Made by a program: the position numbers and the translations under genes. This document shows positions 1-10,836 of a stretch of DNA of 64,000 bases, piece after piece. The notes beneath the pieces are model-generated. The model was given only the letters and a program-made list of their open reading frames with translations, had not been told where the DNA came from and ran no database searches. This DNA comes from Hermatobates lingyangjiaoensis. Lineage: Eukaryota; Arthropoda; Insecta; Hemiptera; Hermatobatidae. The stretch spans positions 103,501 to 167,500 of the forward strand of contig JAPFBL010000379.1 of assembly GCA_026182355.1 (NCBI GenBank). The letters are read 5' to 3'. Position 1 is the first letter of the stretch. Each line of letters begins with the position of its first letter.

Positions 1-1103
1 ATTAGAGCAGGATTTCCTGGCCACCTGTCAACTTCTTCCACTCCTTTATCTCCGTTTTATTGATGATATTTTCTTCATTTGGCCCCATGGCAAACATAAC
101 TTAGAACTTTTCCTACACTACTTTCAAAATTTCTGCCCCTCCATCACTTTCACTTACGACATCTCCGACAGACTTATCACCTTTCTTGACGTTGACGTTA
201 CTTTTGACAATGGACACTTCTTGACTTCCGTACATATAAAACCCACCAACTCCCAACAGTACCTCCATTACAATAGTTGCCATCCATCCCATGTTAAAAA
301 GTCTATACCTCGATCCTTGTCCCTCCGTATTCACAATATCTGCAATAATCTCCAAGACCGCAGACATCACCTTAACCTCTTAAAGGACAAATTTTCTGAA
401 CGAGGATATCCTCGCTCCTTCATTGATAGTCGTGTTTTACCGGCTGACATCTCCCACCAACCAGACCCAAGAGGGATAGAAGTAACACTTCCTTCTTCCT
501 GACAACCTACTTCCCTGGCGCTTATAAGCTTCGTGCTGTTATTAAGGAGTCTTTTCCGATTCTGTCTACTTCTACTTCTACTTCTTCCATCTTTAATCAC
601 CCCCCTTCTATTTCCTACCGTAAACCTGCCAATCTAAAAAGCATTTTCTCTCATATTTCCCCTCAGCCTTCCAATCCTGTTCTGGAATGAAACAATGTGG
701 ACGCCGTGGCTGTCAAACTTGCCTGATTGTAAATCCTAATCCTTCCTTCGATTCCCCTCTCCACCATAGTTCCTACCCGGTTCAGGTCAATTCCTCCTGT
801 ACCTCGAGCAACTGTGTTTACCGACTGGATTGCACTCAGTGTGACTCCTTTTGCGTTGGCTTAACTTCTAATAAGTTGAGCCTTCGTATGAATGGTCATA
901 GGGCTTCAGTCGGTCAACGCAGTAACTATCCTGTAGCCATCCATGCGAACTCGCATGGACTCAGTTTCAATGACTGTTTCAGGGTTCAGATCCTGAAACA
1001 GATCCCCGAATCCAACAATAAAGTTACCCTAAGAGCTTCAGAGGAGGCATACATATGCTTACTTGATGCTCGCTCTTCCCCCGGACTCAACCTCAACCGA
1101 TAA
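1..1103 (+). pseudogene. Penelope-like element, RT C-terminal half plus GIY-YIG endonuclease (5' end outside window, frameshifted)
   Basis: Reverse transcriptase and endonuclease of a Penelope-like retrotransposon. The window opens inside the RT. RFIDDIF at 53-73 is RT motif C, and the frame then runs through KPTNSQQYLHYNSCHPSHVK (about 241-300) and a RGYP motif (about 400), both typical of PLE RTs. The frame shifts near 475-490 into one carrying LTTYFPGAYKLRAVIKESFPIL and SYRKPANLKSIF, the usual PLE thumb-to-linker region. It then stops at 688-690. The third frame (687-1103) has the linker zinc cluster CGRRGCQTC, then VYRLDCTQCDSFCVGLT and HANSHGLSF, matching the GIY-YIG fold in degenerate form. 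Three frames are needed, so this copy is dead. The family call is firm; the subfamily is not resolved. Confidence 0.88.
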
Positions 1104-1410
1104 TTTATTTATGATTTATTTATTTATTTATTTATTATTTATTTATTTATTATTTTTTTTTTATTTATTTATTTATTATTTTTTATTTTACTTTTTATTT
1201 ATTATTTTTATTAATTTTAATTTGATTTATCTACTTTTTTATAATTTTTTATAGTTATAATTTTTACTCGTTCCTTTTACGTCTTAATTTGGCTCTTCAT
1301 TTCCTTCCCTCCCTTCCCCCGCTTGGTGGTAAGTGGTGGGGTACTGGCTGCGGTTTCCGAGTTCAGTACCGCCCTGTCTTCCTGCGGGACTCTTCGCTCT
1401 TCGCTCTTCG
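1104..1410 (+). other. AT-rich 3' untranslated stretch of the PLE at 1-1103
   Basis: From 1104 to about 1260 it is built of TTTAT/TTATT steps. From 1280 to 1410 it is more GC-rich and leads into the hammerhead. No coding sequence seen. Read as PLE 3' UTR plus the start of the 3' terminal repeat. Confidence 0.5.
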
Positions 1411-1448
1411 CACCTCCTGATGACGACGATTGTCGAAATATCGATGTG
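1411..1448 (+). ncRNA. hammerhead ribozyme motif in PLE 3' repeat
   Basis: Core CTGATGA at 1417-1423, one extra C, stem II GAC/GTC with loop GATT, GAAA at 1435-1438, then TAT and C1442. Stem III is the self-complementary AUAU and the predicted cleavage is after C1442. CACCTC (1411-1416) pairs with GATGTG (1443-1448) at five of six positions to form stem I. Its place just 3' of a PLE endonuclease ORF and 5' of (TA)n is where PLE terminal-repeat hammerheads are known to lie. Activity is inferred only. Confidence 0.8.
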
Positions 1449-1487
1449 AGTTATGTCTGTGTCTTTCTGTGTGTTTCCTTCGTTTTT

Positions 1488-1493
<6 letters not shown>

Positions 1494-1577
<84 letters not shown>

Positions 1578-1590
1578 GTGTATCTCTGAC
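1494..1590. repeat. (TA)n then (TG)n microsatellite at PLE 3' end
   Basis: TA run at 1494-1532 followed by TG run to about 1585. It forms the outer boundary of the PLE at 1-1490. Long ORFs crossing it are repeat artefacts. Confidence 0.9.
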
Positions 1591-2037
1591 AACACCTGTG
1601 CGTGTTGTTTTTCTTTTTTCAATGTCATGGTTCAACATGTCTTACTCTGCATGGATATATTTACGTTTGACAGTCAGCATGTGAGAATGACGTGTTATTT
1701 TGTTTATTTGCTCTGAATTGATAAATAAATACCACACATTTAAAGATATTTCTAATAGACTTCTAGGAATATGTCAGCAAGTCGGCGCAGTCTTCCTAGA
1801 ACAAGACTTTCTCTTGTACTGTCATTGAACCTATCAGTATGTCACTCTATTGCGTCACCGAGCGCTTTCTATTCCCAAGAAAGCGGTTGGCACATTCTAT
1901 CAATTACTAGAACCAACCATGGATATAATTTATACTCTTCATATTTTTACTGCAAATATAAATAAATTAAGAGATCAGAGGAAATTATAGTAATTTAAAT
2001 TCATTGTAAAGTAAAAAAAGTTAATGCAATAATTGTT

Positions 2038-2379
2038 TGTTGTTTGTTTGTTCCCAAACTTATCAGGTTTTTACCTTTTAGTGCTGTTATAGAGGTTGAA
2101 ATTGTGGCTCATTTATAATTTGGCCCCCATTCTAGTAATGGCTGAGCCATATTACCTGTTGATTTTACATTCCGAGTCCTAAATTTTGCCTAATTCAAGT
2201 TAATTTAGACTAGGGATCTTTAAAAGTAATTGACATCGTGCAGGCTCGGGACTAACGCCTTAATGTCCTCTCTGATGAGCAACGTGCTAAGATTTATTCA
2301 TCTCACGCATGAGGATCGAACCTGGGATCTACAAGTTCATGAGTGCGTACGTTAACCAGTGATCTAACCTGGCCCCCCA
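2038..2379 (-). mobile_element. tRNA-derived SINE, family A
   Basis: On the minus strand it starts with a tRNA-like head (GGTTAGATCACTGGTTAACG region at 2345-2375) and has the shared body found in about ten copies here (CCTAAATTTTGCC, GGGACTAACG, GGCTCATTTATAATTTGGC). It ends in a TTTG-rich tail near 2040. Diverged, no coding capacity. Confidence 0.75.
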
Positions 2380-2387
2380 GTTAATGA

Positions 2388-2640
2388 AACAGTCTCCACA
2401 TATAGAAGTTTAATAATATAAACAAACAACGCGTTTCGTACACGATGTGTTCTTCTTTAGGCATAAAAATAAACAAATACATTGGCATCAGGGAGTTATC
2501 TACAGTATAAAGACATCTTTTATGCTATAGATAACTCATTGATGGCATTGTATTTTTTTATTTTTATGCCTGAAGAAGACACTGCGTGTTCAAAATGCGT
2601 TGTTTATATTGTTAAACTTCTAATGTGGAGACTATGTCAT
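2388..2640. repeat. PLE hairpin, ACGCGU hammerhead family, both arms
   Basis: The left arm begins AGTCTCCACATATAGAAG (about 2391) and the right arm ends with its complement (about 2607-2631). The centre lies near 2516. The right arm (+) keeps CTGAAGA at 2571-2577, but GAAA has become AAAA. The left arm (-) has CTAAAGA and an intact GAAACGCGTT. Neither arm is a fully intact ribozyme. Confidence 0.75.
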
Positions 2641-2924
2641 TCACTTTTTTTTATCCAATGTCTAAATACCACAAAATAACTGATTGCACTGCCTTAGGAA
2701 TAATTTTAAACTCCATATTTTTGCTTTTTACATCACTCTCATATCACTTCATACGAAATTAATTCGTACGGGAAGCGGCTTCGTTTGACGAGTTTTTCGT
2801 AAGACGAGTTTTTCGTAAGGCGAATCACTAATTACATGTAGCCTAGTGCTTCCCAGCTCCCAGTACTACCCCAATATGTACATGATAAAGTAAAATAACC
2901 AATATATGTAATAATCAATGATCA

Positions 2925-3025
2925 AACCACAATAGCAAATGTGAAAACAATGATTTATATATTCATATTCTGGTTTGATCATTGATTGTTATTTCACGTG
3001 TTTATGTGAAATCTTTTTATGTATG
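2925..3025. repeat. truncated PLE hairpin remnant
   Basis: ATGATCAAACCACAATA at about 2920 and its complement near 2972-2990 are followed by the ATTTCACGTGTTTATGTGAA terminus seen in the AGAUCU hairpin family. The hammerhead-bearing centre is missing. Confidence 0.65.
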
Positions 3026-3054
3026 TAATAATCAATATAATAATTACTTTTCCG

Positions 3055-3215
3055 GTGAAAATACAATCCGAAATGGACAAATAATGTTCAATGTAGATAA
3101 AGAAATATAGAGAAATTAAACACTTACAGTCTCTAGTTTTCGGTTTGAACAGTCTTCAGCAGAGATAAGAGAGGGAAACCAAGCACATTGGTATGGAGAC
3201 GGTTCAAGACCGAAT
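3055..3215 (-). repeat. PLE terminal-repeat fragment with decayed hammerhead
   Basis: Same family as 13795-13955 and 53073-53330. On the minus strand CTGAAGA is at 3159-3153 and GAAA at 3141-3138. The stem II strand GGTT is mutated to TGTT and the stem I base next to the core is changed, so self-cleavage is unlikely. Confidence 0.65.
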
Positions 3216-3936
3216 AATATATAATCATATTATTTAATTATAAAATTAAATAATAATAATACATAACAATATGTAAAGTCATGTACTTTTGGATATGAGC
3301 AACCGGGTGGGTGAGGATACAGATATTTCTTAAGTGCAAAACCAACACCCATGTACTGCACGAACAACGAACACAACTTAATTTAAATTTTAAAGTGAAA
3401 AAGAAATTTTTTTTTAGCATTTTAGAACTTATATTCATATTTTTTTTAAATTTCAGATCTTTTGTCACATTTTTTTACTTTTCTGTTTTTATTTTTCACT
3501 TGTTTCAAATGCCATCGTCTGAGATAAGCTTCCCCTTGTTTGAGGGAATGCCCTGATCATGAGAGCCCTGACCAATGCGATAACAATTAGATAAAGTCAC
3601 TTTCAAAACAAGATAAAACGAAGCTATCTGTGTTACAAAAAACCTCATAATCTTGGGAAAACGATAAGAAAAAAACCCCCTATATTTTAAAGGTATGTTT
3701 ATGTTTGTGAGCTGAGAAAACATTTTTTCGTATTTTTTTGATTTTGGCCTTTCGTATAATGAAATACAGTTCGTCAAAAAAAATGAGAAACTTTTTTTTT
3801 TCCCAGAAAGGCCTTTCGAAAGATTGAAATTTCGTAAGAAAAAGTTTTCATATCAAGAGGTACCTCTGTATGTATAGAGGTTTATGAGGTACAAGGTTCT
3901 ACCACGTAAATAATATTTCGTCATTTTTTCAAGATA

Positions 3937-4583
3937 TACAGTAATTCCTCATTTTTCGCGGATAATGGGGACCGAAGACACCCGCGAAAAGCGAAAATCC
4001 GCGAATAATGGACGCGCTTTTATAAAAGCCTCTAAAGCTCAAACAACGGCCTTTCCAACAAAGAGAGAATCCTGACCTTACTGAATACTGCAATGTGTGG
4101 TAAATAAAAATGAAAAACGAAAAGAAAAAAATCAGAAATAATTCTGAACAAAGACTAATGTTTAGTGCGTAGATTCACAAGGGCGTGGGTGGCGTGGTAA
4201 ACTGGAAGTTGGGCGATATGAATTAGCCAATCAGATCAAAGGAAAACTTCTATTTTTTGATATTTTTATTATTCTCTTGTTACAATTGATTATGTTTTAA
4301 TATTTTTCATTAATTTTTAGTCTTTATTGAATATTTTTTAATAGCTTTTATTAGCCTTTAATTTAATACTGTAAAATATATTTTGACCCAGCAAGTCACT
4401 GGTTGTTTTATATCTTTCTCGATTGTACAAGAAGAATCCTGTATATTTTCTTCTCTAATACTAACTACTGTACTTTTTCATTACTCTTGTATTTTTTTTT
4501 ATTTTTTACTGCAATTACAGTTGAATATTTTTTTATATTTTTTAATTTTTAATTAAACCGCGAACTAGCGAGGGGTTACTGTA
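3937..4583. mobile_element. mariner/Tc1-like MITE
   Basis: Starts TACAGTAATTCCTC then TTCGCGGATAATGGGGACCG, and ends CCGCGAACTAGCGAGGGGTTACTGTA. Inverted termini with TA borders and CGCGAA-rich subtermini are typical of tiny mariner-type non-autonomous elements. 647 bp, no transposase. A second, shorter relative is at 20534-20903. Confidence 0.75.
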
Positions 4584-4723
4584 TTCAACCTGACCAAAAT
4601 TCTGAGAAGAAGAAAAAGTGTTTATAAAGCATAACGTTATGGTAAGATTACACCGCGATAGCACTTATATCAGATCCACATTCATGTTGGTTAGAAATCC
4701 TTTAAATGTAGACTAGCTTTATC

Positions 4724-5438
4724 TTAACTCTTTCGTGGTCCATCAAGCAAAACTCGCCGTGCACAAAAGCGACAGACGTCTATATCCGTCCTTTTCTTAG
4801 CCTGCATAAATGACCCAGACGTGCCATGCCGTCGTGTTCCAATGCTATTTAGGGCCAAAATATTAAAGGTGTTTATGTTGTGCACTGCTTTAGCCCACTC
4901 AGTGGAAATTTTGTACAGATTTCAGTAGCAACTATGTCATTTCTCCTAAAGGATTAGAGTGCGCTCTACAAGGTCAGTGCGCTCCCAGCTATTGATGGGT
5001 GGGGTTGTGCTTCGCGTGCGCCCCGTATCAACCTTTGTTGTTGTTTAACAAGAAGTAACCCGGTTTATCATCTGAATTTTGACGTATACATTTTAAATTA
5101 CTAATTTTTTCTATTTTATAGGTATTTTATCAATTATAAACCTAGAATAATGGCTAAAAGAAGTCTAAATGATACAGAAATTAGTGAAATGTTATTCATA
5201 TGATCAAATGTAGACGACTCCGATATTGACAAAACTTTTGGGTCAAATGAGAGTAGCAGTGACAGCACTGATGTATCAGAGGATTGTTAATTTGTTAAAT
5301 TAATTATTGATATTAATTAGTTTATCAATGTGACAAAAAACTACTTGTTTGCGTCTGTTATAAATACATGTAATGAGTGGCATCAATTGTGCAAAATGTT
5401 ACGACGGTTACAGCCGTAATGGACCACGAAAGAGTTAA
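4724..5438 (+). mobile_element. piggyBac-like deletion derivative, copy 1
   Basis: Flanked by TTAA at 4724-4727 and 5435-5438, with termini CTCTTTCGTGGTCCA and TGGACCACGAAAGAG. Inside, from the ATG at 5151, is the start of a piggyBac-type acidic N-terminus (KRSLNDTEISEMLF, then DDSDIDKTFGSNESSSDSTD after an in-frame TGA at 5201-5203). The rest of the transposase is deleted. The same stop is in the second copy (42899-43572), so it predates their spread. Confidence 0.8.
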
Positions 5439-5940
5439 GTTCTTTTTTCTATATTTCTTCTTGATGTATACCCAGGTAGCAAAATACATTCTCCAAAAGT
5501 TTCCTCTTCTATTTTACAGTATGCATCCGTAAAAGAATCACACGACACACTTCAAGAATAACGCGGCACAGTGGTTCGAGTATCACTGTACAAGATACTA
5601 GTATTTCATTACTTGAATCCTGTTTAGATTTGCCAGCACTGAGTATAGTAAGGCCATACTAAATACGAAAAGCCTTCTCCGAACGCATCCCAAACTGTTT
5701 TATTTCCCATCTCATTTAAAGTTCCAGTCACGTAAAAGTCCATCGCATTCCTCACTCCACCCAAACTCTCCTTATTGCTAAATTACTTCTGCCTAACTTG
5801 CCAAAAAACACATAGGTTTTAATCTAAAGATCCAGGGAAATAATAATTTCTGGCGTCTTTCCACTTTCCATGTGACAACTTCAGATAACCAATGCTTTGC
5901 AAACGGGAGAACTGATATATTGAAGATATGAAGATATATA
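5439..5940. other. no recognisable feature
   Basis: I see no ORF, structured repeat or family member in this stretch. Confidence 0.4.
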
Positions 5941-5944
5941 TATA

Positions 5945-6085
5945 TATATGATCAAACCACAATAAGAAAATGGGAAAACAAGGATAGTCTTGTCTTTAGT
6001 CTTCTTTTCCCATTTTCTTATTGTGGTTTGATCATTGATTGTTTTTTCACGTGTTTATGTGAAATCTTTATATAATATATATATA
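5945..6085. repeat. truncated PLE hairpin, AGAUCU family
   Basis: GATCAAACCACAATAAG at 5949 pairs with its complement at about 6015-6035, and ATTTTTTCACGTGTTTATGTGAA follows. The centre with the ribozyme is lost. Bordered by TA runs on both sides. Confidence 0.7.
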
Positions 6086-6164
6086 ACTGATATACTGAAG
6101 ATATAATATATTGAAGAACTGATATATTGAAGATATAATGGTATACAACTGATATATATATAAC

Positions 6165-6300
6165 TGATATATTTGTAAAAGTAGGAAGCAGTCCTTCATT
6201 TAAACATATATTGTTAAATAACACCCCATATTTGGCTTGTATCTGTTTCTTACACAATTTCTCCAGTTTCCGGGATTCCTTCCTTGTCCTTTCATTAAAA
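6165..6300 (-). pseudogene. PLE N-terminal ORF fragment
   Basis: The minus frame reads RKLEKLCKKQIQAKYGVLFN, then NICLNEGLLPTFTNIS, before entering TA-rich sequence. The motif LEKL...CL.EGLLPTFTNI recurs at 8.5, 8.7, 9.3, 10.8, 11.1, 57.3, 59.4 and 60.2 kb. I read it as the start of a PLE protein. No ATG is kept in this copy. Confidence 0.6.
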
Positions 6301-6349
6301 CTATAAATTTATAAATTAATAATTTTAATATATAAATTTAATATTAATT

Positions 6350-6600
6350 TATATTTTATAAATTGAATTATTTCTTATATTTCCTTTGTTTTGTAGGCCT
6401 ATGAAAAAGATTTGAAATAAAAACCGAAACGTTGGCAATGAGAGTTTAATTTGAACCTGAAGAACTGACGGAGTCCTGATAAAATTTAATTTTAAACGTC
6501 TTAAATCAGCAGCAGGTCGTCTTGTAAACGCATATTTACGAGTACCAAGAAAGAAGTGGAACAAAAACGGAAACTGAAACCTGTGCTCTGATTGGCCAAC
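6350..6600 (+). repeat. PLE terminal-repeat fragment, ATGAAAA-core family
   Basis: CTATGAAAAAGATTTGAAAT at about 6399 is followed by AAACCGAAACGTTGGC. It is homologous to 11335-11560 (-), 20270-20420 (-) and both arms of 51737-52163. In this family the core reads ATGAAAA where active hammerheads have CTGANGA, so catalysis is not expected. Confidence 0.6.
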
Positions 6601-6879
6601 AAGATAAGTTTATTGGATCAATCAGAAAAACACCTTTGACCAAGGATTTGATGGCCGAAAGCTCAAACATTTCTATAATGCTACTTGAACAATTGATATG
6701 GCAACTCCAGCCAGAAGAAAAAAAAATTGGCTACAAATTTTCACGATGAAAATCGTGAGATCTGTTTTGTTCAAAAAACACATGAAAAAAAAAACAAAAC
6801 AAAATGTTGAAAATAAATACCTTATTTTCGCAATTAAAACCCCACTTAACCTGGGGTTTTAATTACACACAAAGTAAAG

Positions 6880-6965
6880 AAATACACTTCAAACTTAAAT
6901 TTTTGGCCAATCCGTCTTCAGGAGGGAAACAAAGGGGAGGGAGACCAAAGAGTAAATAAAGAATA
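6880..6965 (-). repeat. PLE terminal-repeat fragment with decayed hammerhead
   Basis: On the minus strand CTGAAGA, an extra C and GGATTGGCC are followed by AAAA instead of GAAA, then ATTTAAG. Related to 52400-52620 and 57385-57590. Confidence 0.55.
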
Positions 6966-7535
6966 AATAAGAGTAAATAAGGAGTAAATAACGAACTTAC
7001 ATCTAATGAAACTAAACGTTATCCATCTGTAGTAATATTATATATTCAACTCCGTGTGAAAATTGCGATGCAGTTTACATTGGTCAAACAAAACAGTATT
7101 TAAAAGATAGCAACATAAATATGATATTAAATAAAAAAAATCATATTGTGCTTTAGCCTATCACTCAATGAACAATAGACATAACTTTAATCTAGACGAC
7201 ACGAAGATTATAGATTATGAACATGGATTATAATAGAAATTATACAAATTCAGAAAAAAAATGTATGTACAAAAGAACGGATACTGATAACCTAAGTAAA
7301 ATATATAGCTTATTAATTAGGAATTAAAAATTGTGTCTGTAGTTTCCATTTTCTTTTTTGATGTAGTTTTCATGGGTTTTTTAAATTTTTTTTGACTTAT
7401 CAAGTCTAATAATATAGAATGTTGGTTAAACTGTCGCTAGGGGCAGCACAATAGGATTATTTGAATACAATGGTATGAAATTATTTTTTTTTTGCAATAG
7501 AAAAATACCAGTATAATTATATACATTAATTAAAA
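6966..7535. other. decayed repeat sequence, PLE endonuclease trace possible
   Basis: At 7040-7110 a + frame reads CENCDAVYIGQTKQ, which looks like the start of a GIY-YIG domain (C..C...YIGQT). The frame breaks soon after. The rest shows nothing recognisable. Confidence 0.45.
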
Positions 7536-7539
7536 AATG

Positions 7540-7670
7540 TAACTTAAAAAAATTGTTTCATGTTACTGTAATTAAAGTCTGTATGGATGTAGCCTTGAAG
7601 ATGTCTACAAACATAGACGAAACGTCGGCTTAAAGGTGTGTTGTTTCAAACTGGACTAAACCAGGATAAA
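7540..7670 (+). repeat. PLE terminal-repeat fragment, ACGU family, C3U core
   Basis: AGCC, then TTGAAGA (about 7587), U, GTCTA/TAGAC stem II, GAAACGTC and GGCT. Stem I AGCC/GGCT is intact and stem III is ACGU. Only the core C3 is changed to T. Relatives at 43950-44070 and 59075-59260. Confidence 0.65.
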
Positions 7671-7689
7671 AAAAAATATATTAAATATA

Positions 7690-8245
7690 TTGCTAAATAG
7701 CAGACCAGATTCTGCTATGTTTTTGTAATTGTTCTTTTTCGTAATTTCTTTTCTATTCTGCAAAGGTAATAACAATAACAAATTTCCGAGGGACATACTG
7801 GCGGCAATAACATATACTAATAACTGATACTGTATATGAACAGACTAACTTGTAACTTGTGTTTATAGGAGAAAACACAGGCTTTCGACCTCTTAGGTCA
7901 TCTTCAGGTGAATGAAAATAAATAACAGCCTAATAAGAATAAAGGAAGTTAAAAGAATACGAAATATAACATAGACACTTCAAACACATAGAGATAACAA
8001 TTGATAAACCCACGTCACACTAGCGCTCCTAGTGTACGGGAAGTTAACCACATATCACTCATTTTTTATTAATATAATTTTAGGATCAAAGGATCGTTAT
8101 AAGTTTATGTTATTGCCTCCAGTATGTCTCTAGGAAATTTATTATTTTTATTTTCTTTGCAGCATAGAAAAGTTATTACAAAAAAAAGTAATTACTGAAA
8201 AAAATCGTGAATGCAGAATCTGCTTTGCTATTTAATAATGCAATT
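7690..8245. repeat. diverged PLE inverted repeat enclosing a hammerhead
   Basis: The arms are near 7690-7850 and 8090-8240 (for example ATACTGGCGGCAATAACATA against TATGTTATTGCCTCCAGTAT). The right arm, read +, encodes EKLLQKKVITEKNRECRICF, reminiscent of the PLE N-terminal fragments. 39480-39660 is related. Confidence 0.55.
7874..7912 (-). ncRNA. hammerhead-like motif, imperfect stem III
   Basis: Minus strand: CTGAAGA (7907-7901), extra U, stem II GACC/GGTC with loop TAAGA, GAAA (7886-7883), then GCCTGTG. Stem I CAC/GTG is possible. The expected AGCU stem III reads AGCC, so this copy is probably weak or dead. Confidence 0.6.
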
Positions 8246-8459
8246 CATTATGTATTTAATATTTAATTTACTTTTTTAGGTAGAACTGTTGGAACACAAG
8301 GCCAAATAGATCCGGCCCAGGTAATAACAGGGACCCCTTATGTCACTCACCCTCTCCCCCCCCCCCCTCGCAAGGCTTTGAACAAACAACCTTAATCCCT
8401 CTAATTGACTCTAGTTTGCTTATATAAAAGGAAAAAGCAATTGAGAATCATTCTCCTCC

Positions 8460-8640
8460 TGAAGATGGCTTTATGATGGAGATTAAAAATGTTGACTGTT
8501 AACTGTGTAGGAAGTTTGTTATATATTTTAGTTACAACAACGAAATCCTTATTTAGGATAATAGAGAAACTTATAAAGGAGAAAGTTTCTGTCAATCATG
8601 GATATGTTTTTAATAATAATTATATATATATATATATATA
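8460..8640 (+). pseudogene. PLE 5' fragment: decayed hammerhead plus N-terminal ORF, + copy
   Basis: CTGAAGATGGC at 8468 is a decayed hammerhead (GAAA replaced by TAAA). Right after it an ATG (8489) opens MLTVNCVGSLLYILVTTTKS, then FRIIEKLIKEKVSVNHGYVF, running into (TA)n at 8617-8642. It meets the minus-strand copy 8640-8800 tail to tail across that TA run. Confidence 0.65.
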
Positions 8641-8800
8641 TATAATAAAAAATATGACCATATTTTGCTGAAACTTGCTTCTTAATAAGTTTTTCAAGTT
8701 TTCTGAATAGAGTTCTTGTTACTATATCAACAGTATATAATATACTTCCGATAGTCGACATGTTACATGTTTCTGCTGTCCTCAGCCATTATCAAGACAT
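8640..8800 (-). pseudogene. PLE 5' fragment: hammerhead-like motif plus N-terminal ORF, - copy
   Basis: The minus strand has CTGAGGACAGCAGAAACATG (about 8786-8770), then ATG at 8761 opening MSTIGSILYTVDIVTRTLFR and KLEKLIKKQVSAKYGHIF, ending in (TA)n. Same family as 10655-11180. Stem II is shortened, so the ribozyme is likely inactive. Confidence 0.7.
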
Positions 8801-9207
8801 AACTGAGTTTGAAATAGATTGTTCCATTATATAAGAGAAGTGAAATGTGTTGAGGAGGTTGGGGGATTAAAGTTGTTTTTCTGAATCCTTTGGGTTGAGT
8901 GACCAGGTTAGGAGTTTTGTTGCCTCTACCTGGAGAGGTCCCACTAGACCTGGGGTTGATCTAAATAGTTTTAACACTTTCTCGCTATTTTCTAACTGGA
9001 TATTAATATATGGCTTCGTTTTCTGTATGATTATGGCTTCTGTTAATTTGAGTCTATGCTGGTCCTGTTCTTTTTTTTTGTGGTACGACCACAACGGAAC
9101 TCTGTAAACCATTTCTTAACCATTGAAAGTGTTAGTTGTCCACTAATAGATTACAGATGACGGCAAAACTGTTGCATTTGGAGTAACTGCGCGGGAAATT
9201 TAAAAAG

Positions 9208-9400
9208 TCACTGACTTATCAACCCGCCCTCATGTATATATATATTGGTATAAATAGGCAGCAGATCCTCTTTTAAACAGGTATCATTAAAATTAACCGC
9301 AGTCTCGGCATTCACGATCTTAAGACTGAGAGATTCGATCCTACGAACTAACCTCCTGCTAACAGGGTTCAACTGGAAAAGGAGTTGGCCAAGTGACATG
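9208..9400 (-). pseudogene. PLE N-terminal ORF fragment, FGQL subtype
   Basis: Minus frame: MSLGQLLFQLNPVSRRLVRR, IESLSLKIVNAETAVNF, then TCLKEDLLPIYTNIYI into TATATA at 9235-9245. Closest to 59940-60300. No hammerhead is recognisable upstream (9400-9440). Confidence 0.7.
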
Positions 9401-9540
9401 TTAAATTAAAATCGATGACTCATGCTTAGTCATTGCTATTAATAGATTAAAAGGATTAGTACAGGTTAATATAAAGAGAAGGTCAAAGGTCAATAATGAA
9501 CAAGAAACAAGCGGTTAGAATAAAAGAATATATAAAAGAG

Positions 9541-9576
9541 TATATATATATATATATATATATGTACACAAACATA

Positions 9577-9617
<41 letters not shown>

Positions 9618-9633
9618 ACACACACACACATGC
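9541..9633. repeat. (TA)n and (AC)n microsatellites
   Basis: TA run at 9541-9562, then ACACAC runs to 9631. Confidence 0.9.
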
Positions 9634-9956
9634 AGAAATCATTGACAATATGTCAAAAACCTATTTTGGGGACTTCGAATCATTTAAATCTCTCGAAGTT
9701 CAAATCAATTGTTTTATGACTACTATAGTTACTTATGGAGATATAAAAGTATGGTATACATTAGGAAAACAGTGTTCCATTAATTATAGTAAAGTTGCTT
9801 GAAATTTTAATAACTTTTATTCTCAGGTGTGATGAGATATAAGAGGTGTTTATGAAGCATAGTATGTGTGTTTGTGTAGTGAAAAGAAATACACTATTGA
9901 GTAAATATATTAGAAAATACATGCGGAGTTCAATACAATTTATTGCTTTGCGTATT

Positions 9957-10315
9957 TTCCAATGCCTACACTTAAAGGCTTCCACCTTTCAGGGCTGATC
10001 TACGGGCGGGAAGTGTGGCTCATTTATCATTTGGCACCCATTTCAGTTAATGTTTACGTAATGTTTACTACATTATCTGGTTGATTCAGCGCTGGGAGTC
10101 GTACGTTTTTCTTAACTCAAATGGATTTTGAATAGGAGATCTTTAACGAGTGGCTGACAGTCAGCTTCACATTCTCTCAGACTGTCAACGACGTGATCTG
10201 ATTTATTCATCTCACTCGTGAATAAATTTAGGTCCAGACTGGGTATTGAACCCACGATTTACCATTCTAGAGGCACGCACGTTGACACCGGGCAACACTG
10301 ACAACTAAACCAAAG
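9957..10315 (-). mobile_element. tRNA-derived SINE, family A
   Basis: Same body and head as 2038-2379: GGCTCATTTATCATTTGGC, a GTACGTTTTTCTTAACTCAA region, and a tRNA-like head read from about 10310 on the minus strand. Confidence 0.75.
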
Positions 10316-10376
10316 GTAGTTAATGCATCGAAACTAACACTGAAACATTGAAACTCGTTTCTATTTTATTTTTCAA

Positions 10377-10382
<6 letters not shown>

Positions 10383-10432
<50 letters not shown>
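10383..10432. repeat. (TA)n microsatellite
   Basis: About 24 TA steps. Confidence 0.95.
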
Positions 10433-10438
<6 letters not shown>

Positions 10439-10654
10439 CATATACATATTCTCAACTTGCTCTTGACCTCTTAATTCAACACAATATTTGATAAGTTTTT
10501 TGAGAGCTACGTATTGGAAGTGATTTCTCCTTATTACGCCAATATTTTCATGTATTTATTCACCAACATGTTTCGTATCCCTGGTAATGATGTATAAGTG
10601 CATCGAATCGTTGGCCTAATAACGAGAGGTTCATTTCCCAGACACATCGCTCAA

Positions 10655-10836
10655 AAAAAACTTATCAAATATATATATATATTCGTAAATTTTGGTAGCA
10701 GTCCTTCTTTGACACACACATTGAAAATGACACCAAATTTAGCTGATACCTGTTCCTTAACAAGTTTCTCAATTTTCCTAAATAACACTCTCGTTATTTC
10801 GTCTACACAATAAAGTATATCTCCTATGGTGGACAT
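10655..10836 (-). pseudogene. PLE N-terminal ORF, left arm
   Basis: From ATG 10836-10834: MSTIGDILYCVDEITRVLFR, KIEKLVKEQVSAKFGVIF, CVKEGLLPKFTNIYIY. The reading frame is uninterrupted until the TA run. The ATG is part of the hammerhead stem III sequence ACATGT. Basic, leucine-rich and probably helical; no catalytic domain. Confidence 0.7.

Larger units (their letters stand above)
2735..3870. repeat. decayed repeat of unknown class with nested PLE fragments
   Basis: It is bounded by TTCGTACGACG-like sequence near 2750-2830 and TTCGTAAGAAAAAG near 3830. The 3560-3870 part is shared with 26745-27010 (common AAACAAGATAAAACGAA and related blocks). PLE pieces at 2925-3025 and 3055-3215 interrupt it. 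Probably an old DNA transposon; no transposase is visible. Confidence 0.4.

Noticed and set aside
1284..1716. ORFs of 84-114 codons on both strands
   Set aside because: They cross the TA/TG microsatellite and the hammerhead; shadows of repeat sequence.
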